From Pseudomonadota bacterium (lineage in GTDB: Bacteria; Myxococcota_A; Polyangia; Polyangiales; Polyangiaceae): a DNA stretch of 64,000 nt. Below, piece by piece: positions 44,027 through 52,416 of this stretch. The translations under genes and the position numbers were made by a program. Below the pieces are notes generated by a model. That model did not search any database and was not told where the DNA came from. It worked only from the letters and a program-made list of their open reading frames with translations. Where the stretch lies: contig JAEXCN010000497.1 of NCBI GenBank assembly GCA_023402175.1, forward strand, positions 19,312-83,311, written 5' to 3'. Position 1 is the first letter of the stretch; every line of letters starts with the position of its first letter.

Positions 44027-45700
44027 TCAGAGCGCGAGGCCCACGCGGAACGAGATCTCGTGCAGGTGGTCGGCAGACGGGTCCGCCGGCGATGCCTTCG
44101 CTCCGGGTGCTGCCGCCTGGTTCGTCGCACCCGCTCCTGCTGCTGGGGGCGATCCCGGGAAGGCGTACAGCGAGTACTCGGCGGTGAGCCGAACGTGCTT
44201 CGTCGCCCAGTAGTTCGCGGCGAATTGGAGCGCGTTGACCTGGATGTCGGTCGTCGTCGCGGAGATCGCGCCGTCTTCGACCTGCCCCGTCCGCGCATTG
44301 CCGTCGTACGAGAGGCGCATCACCTCTCCGCGAAGGGCGAGCTGAAGGCCGAACGGGTGCTCGGATCCGCGATCTTTCGGCGGCTTGAGGCCCATGTACC
44401 TACCCGCGGGATGTCCGTTCACGCGCGGAGTGCCGATCGGCCAGTACGAGATCTGTGCGTACGCGCCGACGCCTTCGAGACGCCCTCGTCGCAACGTCGC
44501 CTTCCGGTCCGTCGCGGCCGCTTCACGGCGCCCCTCGTTGACGTAGACGACCTCGCCCTTCAGATCGAAGCGCTCGAACGGAACGTAGAGCTCCGCCGCC
44601 GCGGCGATCTGGTTGCCGGCCGGCAGGACGTGGATCTCCGTCTTGTCGGCGGTCGTGTACGTCGGCGACCAGAACGCATATCCGCCCGGGGTCGAGAGCG
44701 CGGGCGCGTCGTACATGACGTACGCGTCGTCGCGCGACCCTCCTCGACCGCTGACACCGACGTGCAGACGATGGATCGGATCCTTCGTCGCCTTCGCGAG
44801 CGGACGGAAGACGACGCGCGCCATGCCGTCGACGCGGTTGTCGACGTTCGGTCGATTCATCCCGTCGCCACCGAAGACGCCGAGCTGGTACTCGAGCGGT
44901 GACACGCCTTCGCCGAGCTGCCCCCAGTACGCAACGCCGAGGTCCTTGTTGTACGGCGTCGCGAGCGTACGGATCGACAGCGCGCGTTCCATGAGGTCGA
45001 GCCAGCGCGAGCTCGTCACGTTCTCCATCGTGAACGGCGCGTTGAACTGGCCGACGTAGAGCTGGTGGGCGGGCGTCGCCTGATAGCCGATGAACCCGTC
45101 GTAGACGCCCGCGGAGCTCGTCGTGCTCTGGTTCGCGTCGATCTGCGTGGGCGCGAAGTTTCCGCCGATCCAGAAGAACCAGTGCTTGCGGATGATGCCG
45201 CCGCTCTCGAGGACGAAGCGGCGGAAGAACATGTTCGGAACGAGCCCGGTCCCGTTGCTGCGGTGATAGTCGTGCGTGCCCGGACCGGCGAACGCGTACG
45301 TATCGATGTGGACGCGACCTCCCGTGCCGATGAGGAGGTTGTCGTCGGCGCTTCGGAGATAGAAGGTGCCGTCCGAATAATCGAGGAACGCACGTCCCGG
45401 CGACGGAGCCGACGCAGGACCAACGGCTGCAGGCGGCACCTCCGTCGACGCCGCCTGAAGCGACTGCGGCGACGCTGGTGACTGGGGCGACTGCGGCGCC
45501 TGGAGCGACTCCGGCGCCTGGGGCGCGGCGCGCTCGTCCCCTTTCTCGGCAGGCTCCGGACGGGGCTCGGGAGGCTGCGAGGTGGGCTGCGCAGCGGCGC
45601 CCCCTGCGTAAAGGAAGGCACTCGCAAGAACGGCGGCGATCGACACTCGTCTGAAGTCGGTCAAGAACACGGGCGTCATCAAAGTCGAGTCACGGGGCAT
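44027..45700 (-). CDS. OprP/OprO-type (phosphate-selective family) outer-membrane porin
   Basis: A 557-residue exported porin. A signal peptide ends near GGAAAQP, then a Pro/Gln/Ser-rich periplasmic stretch of about 80 residues, then a beta-barrel of alternating strands (GGRVHIDTYAF, FVLESGGIIRKHWFFWIGGN, LYVGQFNAPFTMENV, DLMERALSI) ending with HEISFRVGLAL. The phrase about transport through FNAPFTMEN plus the strand-rich layout fit the phosphate-selective O and P family; ion selectivity is not assignable. The start is uncertain among ATG codons at 45700 and 45679. Divergent from the DHFR-GNAT gene; no convincing Pho box was seen between them. Confidence 0.82.
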   Translation of the reverse strand: MPRDSTLMTPVFLTDFRRVSIAAVLASAFLYAGGAAAQPTSQPPEPRPEPAEKGDERAAPQAPESLQAPQSPQSPASPQSLQAASTEVPPAAVGPASAPSPGRAFLDYSDGTFYLRSADDNLLIGTGGRVHIDTYAFAGPGTHDYHRSNGTGLVPNMFFRRFVLESGGIIRKHWFFWIGGNFAPTQIDANQSTTSSAGVYDGFIGYQATPAHQLYVGQFNAPFTMENVTSSRWLDLMERALSIRTLATPYNKDLGVAYWGQLGEGVSPLEYQLGVFGGDGMNRPNVDNRVDGMARVVFRPLAKATKDPIHRLHVGVSGRGGSRDDAYVMYDAPALSTPGGYAFWSPTYTTADKTEIHVLPAGNQIAAAAELYVPFERFDLKGEVVYVNEGRREAAATDRKATLRRGRLEGVGAYAQISYWPIGTPRVNGHPAGRYMGLKPPKDRGSEHPFGLQLALRGEVMRLSYDGNARTGQVEDGAISATTTDIQVNALQFAANYWATKHVRLTAEYSLYAFPGSPPAAGAGATNQAAAPGAKASPADPSADHLHEISFRVGLAL

Positions 45701-45809
45701 CCAACCAACGTGACTGTGACGGATCGGTGTCAAATACACAGAGCGCTCACGAGAACGTCACATCGTTCATGTGCGCTATCGTCTCGCTGTGCGACGGGTA
45801 GAGAACGCA

Positions 45810-46694
45810 ATGGACAACCTCGCGCTCGTCTTTGCGATCGCTCGGAATGGCGTCATCGGCCACCGAGGCGCCTTGCCCTGGGACTACCCAGAAGATCGAG
45901 AGCACTTCCATCGCACGACGGCGGGCCATGCCGTCATCATGGGCCGGCGGACCTGGGAAGAGAGCGGCGAGGCGCTGCCGGATCGAACGAACATCGTCGT
46001 CTCGAGCGAGCTCGAAGCGCCGGAGGGAGTGATTGTCGCTCGGAGCCTGGACGAGGCGCTTCGAGCCGCATGGCGGGTCGACGAAGAGCCATTCGTGATC
46101 GGGGGCGTCCGTCTGTTCGAGGAAGCGTTACCGCGAGCGACGCGCCTCGTCGTGACGGAGATCCCGCGCGACCACGCCGGCGATACGGTGTTTCACTTCG
46201 ACCGGCGCCCATTTCGGATCATCTCCTCGCGCACGGGTGACCTCGGGCTCGTCTTCGAGGTGCTCGAGCCCGATCTGAACGAGGTCGCGCCCACCGATCC
46301 AGCCGCGACCGCGCTCGTCGCCCGCTACTTCGAAGAGCTACGCCGTCACATTCCCGATTTCGAGCCGCCGCCGTCCGACGCCGGAGATCCCACCCTCGTC
46401 GCGAACGAGAGCGGCGTTCCGGTCGCCTGCGCGACGCTCCGTCCGTTCGATGCCGCCACCGTGGAGGTGAAGCGGATGTTCGTCCTTCCCGAGGCACGGG
46501 GCAGAGGGCATGCGCGGCGGCTCCTCTTCGCGCTCGAGCGCAAGGCGCGTGCACTCGGAGCGAAGCGCATCGTCCTCGATACCGCAGCGCCGCTCGCGGA
46601 TGCGGTCCGCCTCTATCTCAGCGCCGGATACGAGCCGATCGCGCCCTACAACGAGAATCGGTTCGCGGCACACTGGTTCGAGAAGCGGCTCTGA
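45810..46694 (+). CDS. folA: Dihydrofolate reductase fused to a GNAT acetyltransferase
   Basis: A 294-residue fusion. Residues 1-160 are a complete DHFR: LVFAIARNGVIGHRGALPW, the AGHAVIMGRRTWEESG NADPH loop, and FVIGGVRLFEEALP near 105. It would reduce dihydrofolate to tetrahydrofolate. From about 175 a GNAT domain follows: FEELRRHIPDFEP, VKRMFVLPEARGRGHARRLL with the acetyl-CoA loop RGRGHA, and LYLSAGYEPIAPYNENRFA. The fusion is in one frame with no internal start or stop. Length of a lone DHFR is about 160, so the second domain is a true addition. TAGAGA lies five bases before ATG 45810. Acceptor of the acetyl group is unknown. Confidence 0.93.
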   Translation: MDNLALVFAIARNGVIGHRGALPWDYPEDREHFHRTTAGHAVIMGRRTWEESGEALPDRTNIVVSSELEAPEGVIVARSLDEALRAAWRVDEEPFVIGGVRLFEEALPRATRLVVTEIPRDHAGDTVFHFDRRPFRIISSRTGDLGLVFEVLEPDLNEVAPTDPAATALVARYFEELRRHIPDFEPPPSDAGDPTLVANESGVPVACATLRPFDAATVEVKRMFVLPEARGRGHARRLLFALERKARALGAKRIVLDTAAPLADAVRLYLSAGYEPIAPYNENRFAAHWFEKRL

Positions 46695-46726
46695 GCGTCG
46701 CTTTGGGTCACCCGACGCGAGATCAG

Positions 46727-46824
46727 AGAGATGAACAGGAAGGTCGGAAGGCCGGAAGGTGGGAAAGATATTTCGAACGGATTCAAATATTCTTCCGCCC
46801 TTCCCGCCTTCCTGTGAAATCTCT
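46727..46824. repeat. Purine-rich inverted repeat between convergent genes
   Basis: Left arm starts AGAGATGAACAGGAAGG and right arm ends CCTTCCTGTGAAATCTCT, so about 45 bp each side pair imperfectly around a central AT-rich core containing ATATTT and AAATAT. It lies between folA-GNAT and the MgtC gene, both ending here, and could act as a bidirectional terminator. The arm resembles arms in the 19.4-20.1 kb region (AGATTNACAG then GG-rich steps). Confidence 0.75.
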
Positions 46825-46842
46825 AACCGAACGGCATTGGCG

Positions 46843-47529
46843 CTACAGCGGGCCCACGTGAATTCGGCTCACGCCCGGACACTTCTCGACGGCTTGGATG
46901 AAGATGCCGACAGTGACTTTGACGGGAAGGCTCACGTCGAGCTTCATCACCGTCCTACGCTTCGCGTCGAGCCGCTTCTCGTATTCGACGTCCGCGATCG
47001 TGGCCCCGAGATCGGTGATCGCCTGCAACACCTGAGCGGTCGTGGACTCGGAGTTGTCCTCGATGACGATGGATACTCGTCGCTTGGTGAGCGAGTCGTT
47101 CTTGTCCTCGAACCTGCGAAAGACGGTGAGCGCGATGATGCCCATTCCCGTCACGGCCGCACTCTCGACGAACATCCCGGCGCCTGCACAGAGGCCGATC
47201 GCCGTCACGAGCCAGAGCCCGGCTGCCGTCGTGAGCCCCTGGACGGTGGCCCCCGTGCGAAGGATCGACCCGCCCGCCAGGAAGCCGATGGCCGACACGA
47301 CCGACGCCGCGATGCGCGAAGCATCGACGTCGATGCCGTCGCCGGGCGCGAAGTGCTGGTAGTAGGCGAACTGCGAGGACGTCACCATGAACGTCGCCGA
47401 CGCGAGCGCGACGATGAGGTGAGTCCGCAGGCCGGCGGGTCGCCCGTGGCGGTCTCGCTCGTAGCCGATCACGCCGCCGAGCGCGGCTCCGACTGCGACC
47501 CGAAGGATGAGCTCGCCGTGAGACAGCAT
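46843..47529 (-). CDS. MgtC/SapB family membrane protein
   Basis: A 228-residue protein with the MgtC N-terminal membrane domain: RVAVGAALGGVIGYERDRHGRPAGLRTHLIVALA is its signature, followed by two or three more helices (SAIGFLAGGSILRTGATVQGLTTAAGLWLVTAIGL). The C-terminal 85 residues form a cytoplasmic ACT-like domain (VSIVIEDNSESTTAQVLQAI). MgtC proteins support growth at low magnesium or inside hosts in other bacteria; the role here is not known. The upstream neighbour on the same strand is a membrane protein ten bases away, likely the same transcript. Confidence 0.9.
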   Translation of the reverse strand: MLSHGELILRVAVGAALGGVIGYERDRHGRPAGLRTHLIVALASATFMVTSSQFAYYQHFAPGDGIDVDASRIAASVVSAIGFLAGGSILRTGATVQGLTTAAGLWLVTAIGLCAGAGMFVESAAVTGMGIIALTVFRRFEDKNDSLTKRRVSIVIEDNSESTTAQVLQAITDLGATIADVEYEKRLDAKRRTVMKLDVSLPVKVTVGIFIQAVEKCPGVSRIHVGPL

Positions 47530-47539
47530 CTCCCCGCCG

Positions 47540-48163
47540 TTACGCCCGCAACATGCGGAACGCGAGGACGCCGATGCCGGTCGCGGTCACTTCACCCCCG
47601 ACGAACTGCTGGATGGACCACGGCATGACGTGCGCTTCCGGGCCGCGGGCATCGAGGTGCCACAAGCGAGCGGTGCACTCGTAGACCAGCACGAGCCCGA
47701 GCCCGACGACCATCGGTTCGAGCCGAAGGGGCTTCTGCGCGCAGCCCCACACGAAGAGCAGGATCGCGAAGACGCCGACCATGTCGTTCACGAGCTGCCT
47801 CGGGTGCTCGCGGAGCCACGGATTCGACTGCATCGCCGCCCAGTACACGACGAGGTGCATCACGACGACGGCGGCGACGGCTCCAGCGGACTGGCTCAGG
47901 AGAAGATGGCGGATACGGCGCTCACGGAGCGGAGCGGCGAGCTCCTCGCTCTCGAACGAGGTCAGAAACGTGCGCACCGTCACGAGCACGACGACGACGG
48001 CGATGAGCGTCGTCACCGCATTGGCGAAGGCCGCCGAGACGACCGTGAGGCCCGCGATGCGCTGGATGAGGATGCCGAAGCTCACGACGAAGGCGAGGCC
48101 GAATCCTGACACTCCGCCAAGAAGCAGCGTTCGGCGCAGGAGAAACAAGCCTCGTTCAGTCAT
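47540..48163 (-). CDS. Integral membrane protein of unknown function
   Basis: A 207-residue protein with about five transmembrane helices (GFGLAFVVSFGILIQRIAGL, AVTTLIAVVVVLVTVRTFL, AGAVAAVVVMHLVVYWAAM, MVGVFAILLFVWGCAQKPL, MVVGLGLVLVYECTA). No known motif. It lies ten bases upstream of the MgtC gene in transcription order and may work with it. ATG 48163 is used without a visible ribosome site. Confidence 0.75.
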   Translation of the reverse strand: MTERGLFLLRRTLLLGGVSGFGLAFVVSFGILIQRIAGLTVVSAAFANAVTTLIAVVVVLVTVRTFLTSFESEELAAPLRERRIRHLLLSQSAGAVAAVVVMHLVVYWAAMQSNPWLREHPRQLVNDMVGVFAILLFVWGCAQKPLRLEPMVVGLGLVLVYECTARLWHLDARGPEAHVMPWSIQQFVGGEVTATGIGVLAFRMLRA

Positions 48164-48400
48164 GCCGTCCGGACACCTCCTCGAGAGGCGTAGCGTAGCA
48201 CCTTACGCGCCCCGACGCGCTCGCGAGATGAGGCAGGGCAGAGCTTCCGGCGACGCGCTTCGATCACCTTGCCCTCGTTGTCGAACGGTGAGGGAGCCGT
48301 GTTCGCCTTGGCTGCCGCGTCGGATCCTTCGTGGGCGGCGAAGGCACACGAGGAATATGCAAAGCGAGCGACCTCGGTCTGCTGACCGATGCTCTGCATT

Positions 48401-48424
48401 CCCAGCTCACGTACGTGAGCTGGG
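48401..48424. terminator. Perfect 24-bp palindrome after the TetR gene
   Basis: Two 12-base arms (CCCAGCTCACGT and its complement) with no spacer, six bases past the stop of the TetR gene. As RNA it folds to a ten-base stem with a GUAC loop, so termination is likely; a dimeric DNA-binding site is the alternative. Confidence 0.6.
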
Positions 48425-48429
48425 AGCGA

Positions 48430-49038
48430 TCACGCGTTGCCGGCCCGAATCGCGGCACGCGCCGCCACCATGGTGGCGTCGAGCACGCGTTCGAGCTCGG
48501 CGGCCGCCTTCTGCGGGCTGCGCCCGCGCCGAGCCGCGTCGAGCCCGGCGCGGTAGGCGGCGCGCCAGCCGGCGACGAGCAAGCTGGCGACGAGGTCCGC
48601 GTTCGGCCCCTCGCACTGGGCGGCGAGCACCTCGCGCGCCTCGTCGGCGAGCTCGCGGAGCCGCGCGCGGAGCGCGGGGCTGTCCTCGACGACCTTCCAG
48701 AATTCGAGCACGCCGGAGTCGAACTTGGTGAACACGTTCTGGGTGGCGACGAGGCGCCTGACCTCGTCGCGAAGGGCGGTGACCACGCTCTTCTGGCCAC
48801 GATTGGCGAGGACCGAGCGCAGGAGCTCGAGGCCCTCGGGCACGCGGTCGAACATGAGGTCTTCCTTGCGAGCGAAGTAGTTGAAGACCGTCATCTTCGA
48901 GACCTTCGCGGCACGCGCCACGTCGTCGACGGTCACGTTTTCGAACCCGCGCTCGTAGAACAGGGCCGTCGCCACCGCGGAGATCGCTGCGCGCGTCTCG
49001 CGCTTCTTTCGCTCGCGGAGCCCTTCGTCCATCTCCAT
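48430..49038 (-). CDS. TetR family regulator of the adjacent monooxygenase
   Basis: A 202-residue regulator. The HTH is clear: AISAVATALFYERGFENVTVDDVARAAKVSKMTVFNYFARKEDL, with recognition helix and NYFARKEDL signature, followed by a helical ligand-binding domain. It diverges from the FAD monooxygenase across a 77-bp region holding two 15-bp palindromes that overlap both promoters (49060-49074 and 49082-49096). That is the classic arrangement for self- and neighbour-repression lifted by a ligand, possibly the monooxygenase substrate. The 48401-48424 palindrome ends its transcript. Confidence 0.93.
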   Translation of the reverse strand: MEMDEGLRERKKRETRAAISAVATALFYERGFENVTVDDVARAAKVSKMTVFNYFARKEDLMFDRVPEGLELLRSVLANRGQKSVVTALRDEVRRLVATQNVFTKFDSGVLEFWKVVEDSPALRARLRELADEAREVLAAQCEGPNADLVASLLVAGWRAAYRAGLDAARRGRSPQKAAAELERVLDATMVAARAAIRAGNA

Positions 49039-49059
49039 GAACCGTACGAGACAGCAAGC

Positions 49060-49096
49060 TTATACCCAGTACAACTTTAACTTGTACCCAGTATAA
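49060..49096. promoter_or_regulatory. Two TetR operators overlapping divergent promoters
   Basis: TTATACCCAGTACAA at 49060-49074 and TTGTACCCAGTATAA at 49082-49096 are each inverted repeats of TTRTAC around a CCA centre, 22 bp apart. The second contains TATAAT (49092-49097), a strong -10 box for the monooxygenase; on the other strand the first reads TATAAG, usable as the -10 of the regulator. Nearly the only AT-rich stretch in the area. Confidence 0.8.
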
Positions 49097-49115
49097 TTTT
49101 TGGCACAGTCGAACC

Positions 49116-50525
49116 ATGGAGCGATTCGACGTCGTGGCGGTGGGCGCGGGGCCGACGGGCTTGCTCTTGGCTTCGGAGCTGGCGCTCGGCGGGGCCAAGG
49201 TGGTGGTGCTCGAGCGGCTGACCGAGATCGACAGGACGATGAAGGCCGGTGCGGTCGGCGTGCTCGCGGCGGAGGCGCTCGTGCGGCGCGGCCTAGGCGC
49301 GGCCATCGAGGCGGCGGAAGCCAAGATGCTCGAGGCGTTCGTCGCGATGCAGAAGCAGTCGGGCGTCGCGCCCAATCTGGACCGCTTCAAGAAGATCGGT
49401 GGCCATTTCGCCGGACTGTTCCTCATCGATCAGAGCCGCCAGCGCGAGCCCGAACGACGCTTTCGCGGCGTGAACCAACAGCTTCTCGAAGGCCTTCTGG
49501 GCGAGCACGCGCGCGCGAGCGGCGTCGAGGTTCGCCGTGGCACACCGCTCGCGGGCTTTCGCGCCAACGAGGACGGCGTCCTCGTCAACGAGAGCATCGA
49601 AGCGGCGTGGCTCGTGGGCTGCGACGGTGGGCGCAGCCCCGTCCGCAAACTGGCCGGCTTTGCGTTCGAGGGCACCGCGCCGACGGTGGTCGGGCATCAG
49701 GCGGTCGTGCAGCTCGATCACCCAGAGCGACTCTTGCCGCTCGGCTGGCGCCGCACCGCGCACGGGATGATGGCCTACGGGCCGACTCCAGGACGCATCG
49801 CGACCGTCGAGTTCACCGGACCGCCTTCGAGTCGCGAAGCGGAGATCACCAAGGAGGAGATCGAGGCGAGCATCCGGAACGTGAGCGGCGCCGATGTGCG
49901 CGTGCTCTCGATGGAGAGCGCGACGCGCTGGACCGATCACGCGCGCCTCGCCGACTCGTACCGAAAGGGTCGCGTGTTCCTGGCGGGCGACGCCGCACAC
50001 GTGCACTCGCCCTTCGGCGGTCAGGGCCTCGGCCTCGGCCTGCTCGACGCGGTCAATCTCGGCTGGAAGCTGGCCGGCGTAATCCGCGGCGACTTCGCGG
50101 AATCGATCCTCGATACGTACACGCAAGAACGCCGACCGGTGGCCGCGGCGGTACTCGAGAACACGCGCGCGCAGGTGGCGCTCATGCGACCGGACGAGCA
50201 GACGGGTGCGCTTCGAGAAATCGTCGCCCGGTTCATGGACACCGACGAGGGGACGCGGTTCTTCGGCGAGATGATGAGCGGGATCCGCACCCGCTATGAT
50301 CTCGGGGACGAGAATCCGGTCGTGGGCACGCTGAGCCGTGACCTGGCTGACGTCGTGGTCGCGACGAACGATGAGGAAGAGTCCGTGGCGCGCGAGTTTC
50401 GAGTGCGGATCATGCGTGGGGAAGAGCCGCGCTACGTGAGGCCGGACGGGTGCATCGCGTGGGCCGGTGGGGCTGGGCTGCGGGAGGCGCTCGCGAGGTG
50501 GGCGCCAAAGGCGGCAATGCGCTGA
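49116..50525 (+). CDS. FAD-dependent aromatic/antibiotic monooxygenase (PHBH fold)
   Basis: A 469-residue flavoprotein hydroxylase. FAD motifs: GAGPTGLLLASELALGGAKV (dinucleotide fold, residues 10-29), the conserved DG in VGCDGGRSPVRK near 170, and GDAAHVHSPFGGQGLGLGL near 290 where FAD contacts the ribityl chain. Length and layout fit single-component aromatic hydroxylases, including rifampicin- and tetracycline-inactivating enzymes. The region 355-469 is a C-terminal thioredoxin-like remnant. It needs NAD(P)H and O2. Control by the divergent TetR gene with two operators supports an inducible detoxification role, but the substrate is unknown. Confidence 0.9.
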   Translation: MERFDVVAVGAGPTGLLLASELALGGAKVVVLERLTEIDRTMKAGAVGVLAAEALVRRGLGAAIEAAEAKMLEAFVAMQKQSGVAPNLDRFKKIGGHFAGLFLIDQSRQREPERRFRGVNQQLLEGLLGEHARASGVEVRRGTPLAGFRANEDGVLVNESIEAAWLVGCDGGRSPVRKLAGFAFEGTAPTVVGHQAVVQLDHPERLLPLGWRRTAHGMMAYGPTPGRIATVEFTGPPSSREAEITKEEIEASIRNVSGADVRVLSMESATRWTDHARLADSYRKGRVFLAGDAAHVHSPFGGQGLGLGLLDAVNLGWKLAGVIRGDFAESILDTYTQERRPVAAAVLENTRAQVALMRPDEQTGALREIVARFMDTDEGTRFFGEMMSGIRTRYDLGDENPVVGTLSRDLADVVVATNDEEESVAREFRVRIMRGEEPRYVRPDGCIAWAGGAGLREALARWAPKAAMR

Positions 50526-50604
50526 TTGGCTGAGACGCTTGCGAGGACCAGGTCCTAGAAGCGGGCGCGCGCCGGTGCGGTGACCAGTGGATTTGTCGGC
50601 GTCC

Positions 50605-51447
50605 CTACTCGACGGCTGGTTCGGTCGAGCGGAGCGCGGCTTCGGCTTCGGTGCGATGGACCGTGTCCGGATGCCGTTCGAGGAGCTCGCGCCATGCGCG
50701 CGCGGCATCGTGTCGCTTGCCGAGCTTCGAGAGGAGCCGCGCACGCGACGTGCGAGCCTCCTCCGCGAGGCCGCCGCCGCCGAGCTCGAGGTACCGATCG
50801 AAAAGCGCGAGCGCGGCGGCAGGCTCCCGATCTTCGATCATGCGCCCGAGGATGACGTGCGAGAGCAGCGCCTCGCGCGACGACGGCATTTGGTCGATCA
50901 GCAGACGGTAGTCCGCCTCCGCTGCGCGAAGATCGGTCCGCCGTCGCTTCTCGTTCGCGCGCGCGAAGAGCTCGGCTGGTGAGAGCGCCGTCGCCGCCGG
51001 GTGGACCTCGGCGTGAGCGGCGCGTGTCAGGCTCGGTCGCACGGCGGACGGCGGCGGCGAAGCGCTGGCCTCGAGCTTGGGCAACACAGCCTTCGGCAAG
51101 TCGGCGACCGCCGTCGTCGAGACCTCGACTGGCGCGGCGGTGGGCGGAGGGGCCATGACGCGTGGATCAAGCGCAGGTGACGGCTGCTGCTCCGCGGGCG
51201 TGACCTCGCAGGGGCCTCCGTCGTAGACCGCCATCTCTACCAAGCCCGCCGCGACGGCCACGACGCAGAGCCCGATTCCCTTCATCCACAAGGGCACGGC
51301 AGATGACGCACCGGTCCCGGCACGGCTCGAGGCCATCGCGCCCTCGACCAGCCTTCGAACGCGCTCCGTGTCGCGTTCGAGCGCGTTACGGCTCTCTTCG
51401 GCCCAATGACGCTCGACGCGGCGGGCGAGCTCCTCGAATTCACTCAT
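50605..51447 (-). CDS. Membrane protein with TPR-like tail, candidate anti-sigma partner (module 2)
   Basis: A 280-residue protein. Residues 1-45 are charged helix (EFEELARRVERHWAEESRNA), a transmembrane helix is at about 53-73 (WMKGIGLCVVAVAAGLVEMAVY), a Pro/Ala linker, then C-terminal helical repeats with TPR character (LFARANEKRRRTDLRAAEADY, AALALFDRYLELGGGGLAEEA, LLSKLGKRHDAARAWRELLE). Its first bases overlap the stop of the sigma gene by eight bp. The plan matches the module-1 protein at 16655-17659: short cytoplasmic head, one span, TPR tail outside. The head may hold the sigma factor; this is inference. Confidence 0.78.
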   Translation of the reverse strand: MSEFEELARRVERHWAEESRNALERDTERVRRLVEGAMASSRAGTGASSAVPLWMKGIGLCVVAVAAGLVEMAVYDGGPCEVTPAEQQPSPALDPRVMAPPPTAAPVEVSTTAVADLPKAVLPKLEASASPPPSAVRPSLTRAAHAEVHPAATALSPAELFARANEKRRRTDLRAAEADYRLLIDQMPSSREALLSHVILGRMIEDREPAAALALFDRYLELGGGGLAEEARTSRARLLSKLGKRHDAARAWRELLERHPDTVHRTEAEAALRSTEPAVE

Positions 51448-52138
51448 CGACGGATCTCCCTACGTGGAGTGGAGCGGTTGCCCGGGCCGCGAGGTCGGCG
51501 AGCCGAGGATCTGCCTCGATACGCCGGACGAGGGCCTCGCGTGCGAGGCGGATCCGGCTTCGCACCGTGTTGACGTTAGCGCCGGTCTGCTGCGCGATCT
51601 CCTCGCAGCTGTAGTCGAGAACGGCACGACGAACGAGCGCATCGGCCTGTTCGGGTGGAAGGCTCGTCACGAGCTCGGCGAGCAGTCTCCTCAGGACCAC
51701 GTCGGTGCCTTCGGCCGTCGGCGGTCCGTCGTCTTCACGGAGCTTCGAGAAGCGAGCAAGCAAGCGGAAGCGAGTCTTCTCTCGGCGAAGGACATTGAGC
51801 GTCGTGTGGACGGCGACCCCCACGGCGAATCGCTCGATCGTGTCGTCACGGCACTCCGCAACACGGCGGATCAGCGTCAGAAGCGAGCCCTGCACGGCAT
51901 CGTCGACGTCAGCGTGCTCGCGGCCCAACATGCTGACGACGACGCGGTAGACGATCGGGGCGACCGAATCGACGAGCGCACGGATGGTCGCCTGATCGTC
52001 CTCCCGCACGGCGGCTGCGAGCTCGTCGAGCGAGACGGACCGCCGGCCGAGAGCGGCCCGCACCTTGTCTCGCACACCGGCACCTTCCTCGGAGCCGATG
52101 ATGGTCCGCGCCGCGGATTGAGCTACGCCGCGCAGCAT
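51440..52138 (-). CDS. ECF-type RNA polymerase sigma factor (module 2)
   Basis: A 232-residue sigma-70 family protein with region 2 (IVYRVVVSMLGREHADVDDAVQGSLLTLIRRV, around 75-105) and region 4 (AVLDYSCEEIAQQTGANVNTVRSRIRLAREAL, around 180-210, a clear helix-turn-helix). The first 20 residues are extra; GTG in the VRDKVRAALGRRS segment may be the real start. The gene overlaps the TPR protein gene and diverges from the surface-lipoprotein operon starting at 52417. It is not closely similar to the module-1 sigma factor by eye. Confidence 0.88.
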   Translation of the reverse strand: MLRGVAQSAARTIIGSEEGAGVRDKVRAALGRRSVSLDELAAAVREDDQATIRALVDSVAPIVYRVVVSMLGREHADVDDAVQGSLLTLIRRVAECRDDTIERFAVGVAVHTTLNVLRREKTRFRLLARFSKLREDDGPPTAEGTDVVLRRLLAELVTSLPPEQADALVRRAVLDYSCEEIAQQTGANVNTVRSRIRLAREALVRRIEADPRLADLAARATAPLHVGRSVDE

Positions 52139-52191
52139 CGAGAATCGCGGAGCGCGGAGCGCCGAGCGAGACGAGTACTTTGGGGGGTATC

Positions 52192-52207
52192 GGGGGGCGA
52201 AGCCCCC
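52192..52207. repeat. Short GGGGGC-GAA-GCCCCC hairpin
   Basis: Six-base GC stem with a three-base loop in the 278-bp divergent region between the sigma gene and the lipoprotein operon. Role unknown. Confidence 0.4.
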
Positions 52208-52416
52208 TGATGTCGAGGCCGCCTGCTGGGCACGAGGATGCCGGCTTCGCTTGGCTGCCGGTGAGCGAGAGCCGAGATGCGGCGCATCACCGAAGTAGTG
52301 TCGGTGACCGAGACAGTTTGATCAGTCGATCTGGGATTTTCTTCGGATGGATCGGCTCGCGAAAATTCCGCCGTTCGAACTGATCAGACTCGGCGCGAGG
52401 ACGACACTACCGCTCG

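Noticed and set aside
45701..45809. Pho box upstream of the porin gene
   Set aside because: CTGTGAC and GGTGTCA-like pieces occur but spacing and sequence do not fit the two-repeat pattern.
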